Below are positions 37,138 to 45,569 of a DNA stretch of 45,569 nt, one piece after another. This stretch comes from Trichinella spiralis (lineage: Eukaryota > Nematoda > Enoplea > Trichinellida > Trichinellidae), in assembly GCA_000181795.3 (NCBI GenBank), contig CM012954.1, positions 6,660,921-6,706,489 on the forward strand. The letters run 5' to 3'. The translations under genes were made by a program, and so were the position numbers. The notes under the pieces were generated by a model, which saw nothing but the letters and a program-made list of their open reading frames with translations, made no database searches and had not been told where the DNA came from. Positions within the stretch are counted from its first letter, which is position 1. Each line of letters starts with the position of its first letter.

Positions 37138-39831
37138 TATGTTGCTTCTGTGAAAAGAAAAGAAAATAATCAACCAACTAACCAACTAACGACAAGCAAG
37201 GATTACTACAATAGCTGCGCTATTTATTTAACTGCATGTGAAAGCTGGGCGTGGTCGCATCAATATTGACAACGGGGTGAAGTGTTGGAACATTGCCAGT
37301 TGAATTATTCGAGGGTGAACAGCACGCGGTTGTTACGTCAGCGGGATGAAACGTGTTTTTGTCGTTTCCAAAGGGGAAGGAAGAGCGTCATGCGTCAGCT
37401 AGCGTAGAAGCGGCAAATTTGAGACGAGATCTGTCGTCGTCCAACGAAACAAAGAATCTATCCAAGATCAGTGAGTTATCCTGATTTTTAAAAGGTTCTG
37501 CTAATTTTGAAATTAACAAATTGCTCGTCTGTTAAACAGTTTTTTTTCTTAACAATCCATTTAAAACTCAAAACTTAATACGAGAATCCATTAACAGCAG
37601 CGACTGTTTTTCTGCTTTATCATGCATCATGGTCAACATTAATCAGGCTAAATTGTTGAAGCGTCTTGTTGGTTTTCGTTGAATTTTTTTTCAAAAATTA
37701 TTCAATAGTTCAGTAGAATATTATTTATTTTATGTATAAAATTACTTTTGTTCAACTGTAAAAATGAGAAAAAAGAAATACGAACGACTGACTGTTCACT
37801 TATTCAATGCATCGAAAAGTATACGTGTTTTGAGTCAGTGTGTTTGTTTGTATGTAATAAATGCAAAATAATTTCCAACTGGATTGATGGAATTAAATTT
37901 TCAAATTAAATGTTACTGTCATCAGATTGATTATTTTGAAATTCGCAAAATATTTGATTTACAATTATAATTATTCGGAAAATATTTTACTTATAGGTAT
38001 GAAATAGAAGTTTCGTTTTAAAATGCAGAAATTTACTAAAAATCTACAATTCAGAATTCTAATCAGAACAAGTTAGTTGCATGTAAAACAAATTCATCGA
38101 ATGAACACGCCAGAAGATGGTGCACTGGAACTTAGCAAATCTGCTCAGAATGTTGTTCTGAAGTACAGATATTATACGTTCAAACACCACCATGAACTGT
38201 AATTGTTAAAGAGTTTTAAAGTAAGTTATAAAAACGGTTTTTTTTAACAGTCTAACTGTACAGTATAAATTATGTGTTAATTCATTTTTAAGAAATTTTT
38301 TATATAAAATAGCATATTGTGAAAATATTATTAAATCAATGTTGAACATTTTGAAATTGTAATTTGTTGAAGATATTTTTGATTAATATTAAACTTACAT
38401 TCTTTTAGAATACTGTAATTTCTTTTGTAACTCGTTTTTTGCTTATTCTGTTTTCAGTATTATTCTGCCCCAATTTAACGTGAAGCAGGCATGCGTATGC
38501 ATAAATGAAAAATATCGGTTAATGGCAGCGGTTGAAAATAAAAACAAATAATATTATTAACTAGACAAGATTAAATAAGAACAAATCACAATTAAATATT
38601 CTTGAACAAATAAACTTGGTATTTTACTATCTGAGAGGCGTTGTGTAGTATGTTAAATTTAGTAGAGGCACGAGACAATTTTTACTTTTTTAGCTTTCCA
38701 CCTTTCTTATCATTCCATTAAATCGGTTGAGGAGTGCACTTTCAACGCATCCGTCTATTATAAACTCTGATGAATGCGGAGCCCAAGTTGGTTCTTTGTT
38801 GCATATTCACATAATTTCTTTTGCTTCAGTCGTTTGTTACTCAGTTGTTGTTTCAGTTTAACTCGTTCGTTTAACACAGGTTTGTACAATATTTTCAATC
38901 AAATTCAATGTAATGTATATAACACGAAAATAATTAGTGTTGGTGCTGGAACTTTAAATATTTAATCAGTTTGATAAATCGCACTTAAGAGAACTGAATG
39001 ATTTGCAACGATATATTTACACTTGTCTATGAGGAAGTGCATGCTTTCCGTTCGAAAACATTGCAGCGATGTTTTGCCGTAATTCAATTTATTAATTATA
39101 TATATTATTTATTCATTCATTCATTTATATGTTCAGTTGTTTATTTATAATTTTAAAAAATGCTGACAACTAAGTAAAGAAGTTCCATCGTTTCAGCGGA
39201 TTGTTTTTTTCTGAAATACAACAGTGTACTGTAAGTTTATGTATTAGCATTGGTTTAAGTTATTTAATGCATACGTTTTGAACGCGGAATGACACTTAAA
39301 ATACTTGAAAATTGTTAATAGGTAAATTATTTATTTATTTAACTTAATTTCAGCTTTCCGATTATTAAAGTATTTTAATTGTTTTAAGTTGTACCTGCAT
39401 ATCAGTTACTGTTTAACACTCAGTGGCACGGGTTTGGAGGACGTGTGGTAAGTTCCTTAAACGATCATTTGTGTGAGTATGAATTATTTTTGCTTAAATA
39501 TGAATTGAAAAATAATAATTATTTATATAATTTACTGTTCATCAACGTATAGTTGGTATTTACACGTCATTTTTTAAGATGAAATGTGTTGGTCTTTTTT
39601 TAATTTCCAGCTAGATTTTTAGGCTGCACATTACGAATTGAATTGAATCAATAATTATTGGTATCTGGTTAAAGGAAAGACGTTTAACTTCAGTTTTGGT
39701 TTATAGCTTTTCGGAATGGTTGAATAGCAGATTTCATTGATACTGGGATTGCGTATGTAGCAGACTAGTCTGCTTGGCGTATTTTTCAATGAATGCTAGT
39801 TGGGTATGCGGATGCAGCGTTTGTTGTTAAA
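37138..39831. other. Divergent intergenic region between GDH and TLF
   Basis: GC is raised next to GDH (about 37230-37470), where TACGTCA, a CRE-like element, appears near 37336. A + strand donor-like site (ATCA|GTGAGT) sits near 37470, suggesting a divergent promoter and a leader exon. The rest is AT-rich. Another leader-like donor (GTGTG|GTAAGT, 39448) pairs with an acceptor ending at 39610 just upstream of the TLF coding exon. No further coding sequence is recognised. Confidence 0.45.
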
Positions 39832-40740
39832 ATGTCGCAGTCGACGTGTTATAAAGCACGGCGTATGAATGGCTTAATTTCGAGCATCATTCCGGCGCCA
39901 GGCAGCGTTGCCGTGCCCGCCACTATCGCTGCGCCGGTCAGTGGAACTTTGGTCAACGTTGGCACACTTCAGCCGCAAAAAGCCGGTCAAATTGTCACCT
40001 CTTCATATGATGAACATTGTGCAGACCAAGAAACAATTGCTTCTGCCAGCAGTAATGTCAGCACATCGCCGACGACGACAGATGATTGCTTAGAGGATCC
40101 TATTGACTTGCGCATCCGAAACGTTGTTACAATGTTCAACGTATGTTGTCATCTTGATTTACACCACATTGCCATGCACACTTGCAACGTTATTTATGAG
40201 CGTTACAGAGGCGTTTTGATTTTTCAAATCAAAAAGCCCAGGTGTTATGTGAAAATGTGGTCGTCAGGAAAGATAACCGTGTCGGGTGCACAAAGTGAAG
40301 AAGAAGCGCGAAAGTCGAGCAGAAGTGTTGCGCGGATTGTTCAGAAAATTGTGGGACCTCGAGTTCGCTTTGCCGATTACCGAGTGACGAACATTATGGC
40401 GACTTGTAAGCTGCCCTTCGGCATCCGTATACCGAATTTAGCTACCGAATATCCCCGTGAGTCTAGCTACGAACCGGAATTGAGCATTGGTCTAGTTTGG
40501 CGAAGTGCTTCTCCTAAGGCGACGCTGAGAATCCATTCTACGGGTAGCATTACCATTACCGGAGCGGAATCGCAGGCCGACATACTGACAGTGATGGAGT
40601 CGCTGTATCCGATTTTAGTTCGGTTCAAGTGCAGCACAGTGGTTGCCCGTCAGCTGAATTTGCCGCCCGGGTCAAAAGTTTGGGAAAACGATCTCGATGA
40701 TGATGTCTACGACGACTGCGACCAGGATGTTAATTTTTGA
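39832..40740 (+). CDS. tlf-1: TBP-like factor (TLF/TRF2/TBPL1)
   Basis: TLF is the metazoan TBP paralogue that binds TFIIA/TFIIB and drives TATA-less promoters. A single exon encodes 302 residues from the ATG at 39832 (MSQSTCYKARRMNG); an in-frame ATG at 39793 would add 13. Residues 1-88 are a Ser/Thr/Ala-rich extension, longer than in vertebrate TBPL1 (186 residues in total). The saddle core follows: repeat 1 with DLRIRNVVTMFNVCCHLDL, VKMWSSGKITVSGAQSEEEA and FADYRVTNIMATCKLPFGIR; repeat 2 with SYEPELSIGLVWRS, ATLRIHSTGSITITGAESQ and ESLYPILVRFK. The SSGKI, STGSI and PFGIR signatures place it with TLF rather than TBP. An acidic tail (DLDDDVYDDCDQD) ends the protein. A 5' UTR intron at about 39448-39610 is possible. 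Confidence 0.95.
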   Translation: MSQSTCYKARRMNGLISSIIPAPGSVAVPATIAAPVSGTLVNVGTLQPQKAGQIVTSSYDEHCADQETIASASSNVSTSPTTTDDCLEDPIDLRIRNVVTMFNVCCHLDLHHIAMHTCNVIYERYRGVLIFQIKKPRCYVKMWSSGKITVSGAQSEEEARKSSRSVARIVQKIVGPRVRFADYRVTNIMATCKLPFGIRIPNLATEYPRESSYEPELSIGLVWRSASPKATLRIHSTGSITITGAESQADILTVMESLYPILVRFKCSTVVARQLNLPPGSKVWENDLDDDVYDDCDQDVNF

Positions 40741-43700
40741 CGAAAGCCACCGGCCACTTTCTCGCATTTGTTTTTATCTTCTAGGTTACCTTTTGTCAGG
40801 TATATATATATATATATATATATATATGCTTGTCGTACACCAAAAACAATGGCTTTCATTATTTTTTGCTTCACGCTCATTGACTTTTGGATTTATTTAT
40901 TGCGAATTGGTATTCAATCTTTTTTTTTTCACGTTCATACACACCTATCCATTTACATCTACACACACACACGTACGTACGTATACATACATGTATGAAT
41001 ATACGCTTATTTATTTATTTATTTATGTTAATTTATTTTTTCTATTTACGAAAAGTTACTTGGCGTCTTGGGAACTTGATAATGTTTACGTTTCTTCATC
41101 AGTGTCTTTTTAATGCTTTTCTCTTTAAATTGTGAAGTGAGAAGAAAATTTAGTAAATCCCTTTAGTAAAGAAGAATCGTTTGTGAACGTTGCGTTTATT
41201 ATATCCGCACATTGTGCTATTTCAAATATTGTAGATGGTAATTATTGTGCAAAATGTTTTTATTTTTAGAATTAACAGTACTATTTTGAAGGGAATTTCA
41301 ATTTCCGTTATTCTTGTCCTGGCTTCTATGTTTGTAAAATTTTCCTCGAGAGCGGCCTACTAGTGGCACCTAACCTCCGCACAAAATGCAACTGTTCAAG
41401 CAACTTGAAACTTATAGCTTCCGTATGGTTTTCAGCACTAATTAGGAAACTGTATTACATCCATTTTAGAATTTTAGAATAATAAGACAACTGACATTTT
41501 ATAATTGAAAATAATTTTACGTAATGAAATTTATTAATTGATTGCTAAGGTAATTCTTCTAAGCAGATGTATTCTTTCATGTCTGTTATTATTGTGTTAA
41601 GTGATCTTTGTCTTTTTATATTTTAATTAGCAGTGTAAATTGTGAAACTTTATACGGAAAAGCAAACTGGGGAAAATTTTTTGTAAAATAACATTCCACA
41701 CGACATGACAAACCAACACGTTAAAGTAGTTGTCATAATAACATGATATATTTTCATAACAATGTAAGGATCGATTTGACAAACGCTATCCGCTGACAGA
41801 AAATTCTTGGTACTGATTGGTGAGTTTTGATTGTTTCTTCCGCCTTCAAGTCTGCAAAGTAAATTTGTCGTTCTTCTTTCTGGCTTCATCTGTGCGGCTG
41901 TGCATTGTACTCACACTTATGCTGCTGATTTGCATTGATGATGATGTACTTGTCATATTTTACGCAGTCTCGCCAACTTTCAAAATATTATACTGTGCAG
42001 TGAGTCAAGAATATTGAATGAAGAATTGTATAATAAATTGTCCATATTATGCGTAAGTATGTTTTTGTTATGCTTTTCAATGTTATGAATGGACGCGTTA
42101 TTGAATGATATTGATGTTGATTTATCCACATTTGAAGTGCATGGCAGTTTCATGGATAACAAATAAAGCATGTTGACATGGCAGCGTTGACATTTGGTCA
42201 TTTGGTTTTTATGACCAGCACGTGAAGAATTAAACAAATGTAAAAATTTCAAAGTCGAAATTTTTTCTGAAATGATAAAAATTTGAAAGTTACATTTAGA
42301 TAACATTCATTATTAGGGAGCACTGTCTGTGAAGCTAGCTTCACACCATCAGTTAACAGCAGTGAACGCTTCTCGATTATAGTTTCTGGAATCTCCTGAT
42401 CTGGTTTTGAGACTATATTTTAAAATATATTCAACAATTATTAAACTAACTTGTGGTATGGAATTCAGTTGTGGCAAAAATGTTACATTTTCATCGACTC
42501 TTGCAAATGGTAAGTATCGATTTTCTTATTTCACAGATATTTTTAAGTTGATTATTTTATTCCTGCTTAGAAACCTAAGCTATTCTTTCTTATTAGTTTT
42601 ATTTTCTATTCTGGAGTTTCTAAGACAATGAAGTATCGAAACTGTCGGAAGATGCATTCTGCAGTGTTAGCGATTATTCACTGATAGCTTATTTGTGTTC
42701 CTTTAAACGGAATAAACTTTGCTCTGTTCGGTCAAGTCTAGGTCACCTTCCTTTTATTTTACTTAATTCTTGGATCATAATTACTGTAAAATTACATATT
42801 GACTTTCAAGTGCAAGTTATTCAGCAATTTGTTGATGTTCATTAGTTACTGTAATCTACCGTAGTGAAAAATTAGCAAGGATCTTCAGTATTTAAGAATA
42901 GTTGATTTGGGCTTTTGAATATTCCATATCCCATACTATGTTGATGATGTCTCTGCTTTGCACGGATAAACTGTAATTTTTAGAATAATCAAGAATAGAA
43001 ATGTCAGAAAAGTGATCCGCTGTAGTTCTGGTATTTAAATGGCATTGGTCTCTCTTGTTGCCTTTATTATTGACGGCAGTTCGGCAGTTTTCTTCTGCGT
43101 GAACATGTGCGTATATAATCTGTAGACGATTTAGAAACAATTCCTACAATTTTTCGTTATTGAAATGAATAGAATCGAAAGTTATCAAATGAAAATAGAG
43201 AGCGTATAAGAATTGTATTTTTCATTCGATTGCACATTATCTGTTATGATGATTTCAGAAAATCGAAAGCAAATAAACGGAAAATGCACCCATAAAAATT
43301 TTCATGAACTTTCCAATATAAGCAAGTACAACGCCTAATTTTTATTTCGTTGAGCAAACATAATGTAAAATCACATTATTATTGAGCCGTATACTAGATA
43401 GAAGTATACAATATTAAGGACTGTATTACTCCTCACATCTAGATACCATTAGATAACCCAAATGAAGCAGAATGACTATAGTTGTTAATTTAGTCCAAAA
43501 GCTGTGGTCAGGTGCAATTATTTTTCATCATTGTTGGGCGTCGACTCGTTAACATGCAAATTTTCAACAGTCGCCTTGACGCTTGTTTGCTTTGCATCTA
43601 TAGCATACCACAAGCCCGAACTTTTAATATGTGTGTGAAACTTCATTTAATTTGTTTTTTAACAATTCAATGGCATCTATCGTCAGGAATAACATAATTA

Positions 43701-44011
43701 TTATTATTGTAAAGTTGCAACTCATTTAACCCGTTTCCTGTGATTTTAGATTAAAAGTCGTGAAAATTTTTGTTTGCTTAACGTACTGAAAAGCAGCTAC
43801 AGTAGGACTTGTTTACGAGAAAATGTATGCAAATTTTTATTCCACTGCTATACGTACGCTCACGTGGCTTCAGTTCAAGGCGTATGGTGTACGGTGCGAG
43901 TGCAAAGGAGTTTTCCCTGCGATGAAGATCATGGAATAACATTGTAAATGGCTTTGATTTTTTTTGTATGATTATTACATTATTTTATTTAATTAATTCT
44001 TGTACATTCAG
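40741..44011. other. AT-rich intergenic DNA right of TLF
   Basis: About 3.3 kb without a recognised gene. It holds a (TA)n microsatellite near 40801-40826, CA/TACG-type simple repeats near 40940-40995 and a 16-bp perfect palindrome at 42329-42344. A splice-donor-terminated ATG segment (42458-42509) has no convincing downstream partner. Remaining frames are short and AT-biased. Confidence 0.5.
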
Positions 44012-44058
44012 AAACACGAGAATGGAATATGGACGTGAACGATAAAAAGACTGCGTGT
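44012..44058 (+). other. Candidate first coding exon of a gene extending right
   Basis: An acceptor (ACATTCAG) is followed by 47 nt ending at a strong donor (GTGTG|GTAAGT). Inside it, an ATG opens MDVNDKKTAC in the frame that reaches the donor. No downstream exon could be joined with confidence before the window ends. It may be a leader exon or chance. Confidence 0.2.
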
Positions 44059-45104
44059 GGTAAGTTTGGCATGTATAACGGTGCCTTATTATCACTAACC
44101 GCCCAGTTGCTTGTTTCATTTACGTGGCAAACACAACTAGTAGCGTCGTAAAACGTTCTCTGAATTTATTGTGGCGTTAATTAGTTGTTGTAGTTGCCGT
44201 TTTTAATTGCAGAAAAGTAATTTGCTTTTCAATTTGTGTTGCTTTTCTTCCAAAAATTGTGTATGCTTATTTTGTAAATGTTACTTTTCAGTTAAAATCC
44301 ACTTAATTAATTAGGTAAGAATTGATCTTTACGAGAATTTCCATCTTGCTTAAATTACTTTGAACAAACACTGCGCGCGTTGTGTCCGTCCCTTAAGCAC
44401 ATCAACAGCTGTTGCAAATTACCTTTTCAGTAGCCAAAGCAGCATTTGAGTGAAAATCTCTTAATTTAAAGCGTCTCTTTCAAAGAAATTGACTTGACTT
44501 TTTGTGCACGTTGTTATTCTATTTTGAAATTTTTCTGACATGCGGCGGGTAGACATGTTTTGTTTAAGTCCATATTTTTGTTATAGTGTTCTGTCAGGTA
44601 GTTTTTATTTTGGCTAAACGGGGGCGACACGAAGCAGAACGCGGACAGTACGAAGTAGAACAAAAGAAGACAGCAGGTGCATGCGGTTAGCCGTCGGTCC
44701 GAATTGTGTTAGTCTCGGCGGCGGATAATTCGAAAGGGTGAAGTTATATTTTATTTTAATTAAGTCAACGACAAATTTACATGGCTGAGTTTTGAATTAG
44801 TGCGGTACCTGTGACCTATCACGCAGCAAAATTACTGTACGCAATTCTTGTGTGTTGAAATAATTTTTGAACTTATTTTGTAATTTTTGTTCATCTTTTG
44901 TTTTTGTATTTTACATATATATTTATTTTTATTTAGTTTTTGAAACAAAATTATGTTTACTTTTATTTTTATTTTTTTGAAAATGTTTTTCGTTTTAATT
45001 GATTGAAACTTTACTTTTGTCTCTTATTTTGCACATTCTTATTGATTTTTTAATTTTTCCAATTACTATGTATATTATTTTATTTTGGCATTAGCTCAAT
45101 AAAA
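44059..45104. other. Intergenic or intronic DNA with one GC-rich block
   Basis: AT-rich DNA interrupted at about 44610-44740 by a GC-rich block containing the direct repeat ACGAAGCAGAAC/ACGAAGTAGAAC 25 bp apart. The block is flanked by an acceptor-like CTGTCAG (44592-44598) and a donor-like GCAG|GTGCAT, and one frame between them is open (KRGRHEAERGQYEVEQKKTA). No family is recognised. Confidence 0.3.
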
Positions 45105-45128
45105 TTGACAAATAAAACTTTGCGTATA

Positions 45129-45569
45129 CTACCACTCTTCAAAGGGCGGAAGAGGGGGTGGCAGGCGGGTAAACCACTCTTCAAAGCTTACGGAGCTCAG
45201 TTTCAGACTCAAACTTCTACGGAGCTTAAAGATAGTTTGTATATATATATATATACGGAGTTGAAAGACAGTTTGTATATATATACAGAGTTTAAAGACA
45301 GTTTGTATGTATATATATACGGAGTTGAACCACTCTTCAAAGGGCGGAGGAGGGGGTGGCGGGCGGGTATACGGAGCTTAAAGATAGTTTATATATATAT
45401 ACGGAGTTGAAAGACAGTTTGTATATATGTACCGAATTGAAAGACAGTTTGCATATATTCCTCACGGAGTTGAAAGACAGTTTGTATATATATACGGAGT
45501 TCAAAGACAGTTTGTATATCTACACGGAATTGAAACAGTTTACAGAAGCTCCGTTGACAGAAAGTTTAT
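45129..45569. repeat. Tandem minisatellite of about 30 bp with interspersed GC-rich blocks
   Basis: About ten imperfect units of the form ACGGAGTTGAAAGACAGTTTG followed by (TA)n run to the right window edge, so the array may continue. Two GC-rich blocks starting CCACTCTTCAAAGGGCGG (about 45129-45170 and 45329-45368) interrupt it. A 101-codon frame reading TELKDSLYIY repeats is a by-product of the 30-bp period and does not look like a gene. Confidence 0.85.

Noticed and set aside
42458-42509. ATG segment ending in a strong donor (MEFSCGKNVTFSS)
   Set aside because: No downstream acceptor gives more than a few codons; probably chance.

Overview
The window looks like nuclear DNA of a small AT-rich invertebrate animal, most plausibly a nematode. 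Introns are numerous and mostly 50-150 nt. Splice acceptors are loose (…ATAG, …TTAG, …TAAG) rather than the strict TTTTCAG of C. elegans. One gene has an acceptor only about 10 nt upstream of its start codon, as expected for spliced-leader addition. A clade I (Trichinella-like) nematode fits the base composition and the Sanger-style scaffold gap, but I cannot prove the species from sequence alone. No rRNA, tRNA, CRISPR or recognisable transposon was found.

Layout, left to right. (1) 1-4351 (+): 18 exons of a SEC24C/D-type COPII cargo adaptor, cut at its 5' end by the window edge. (2) 4685-7316 (-): a seven-exon phosducin-like protein (PDCL), convergent with SEC24. (3) 8818-9643 (-): a three-exon secreted Cys/Arg repeat protein (CGCRQR repeats between proline-rich flanks) that I do not recognise from any family. 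(4) 9640-18966: two nearly identical 4.5 kb copies on either side of a 259-base N gap. Their ends coincide with the contig ends and are full of one-base indels, so this is probably one locus assembled twice. (5) 22165-24071 (-): a three-exon Fezf/earmuff-type six-zinc-finger repressor. It is flanked by AT-rich intergenic DNA holding several GC-rich islands that look like enhancers. (6) 32273-33236 (+): a four-exon small secreted protein, tentatively a divergent ML-domain (MD-2-related lipid-recognition) protein. (7) 33691-37137 (-): ten exons of mitochondrial glutamate dehydrogenase. (8) 39832-40740 (+): an intronless TBP-like factor (TLF/TRF2). (9) 40741-45569: intergenic DNA with microsatellites, a few orphan splice-like signals and a tandem minisatellite at the right edge.

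The genes are unrelated single-copy functions: vesicle trafficking, chaperoning or modulation of G-protein beta-gamma, a secreted structural-type protein, two transcription regulators and amino-acid catabolism. I see no operon or gene-cluster logic. The most interesting points are the uncharacterised Cys-repeat protein, a TLF lacking all four TATA-intercalating phenylalanines of TBP, the re-written GDH antenna, an in-frame stop-free intron between Fezf zinc fingers, and the probable assembly duplication.
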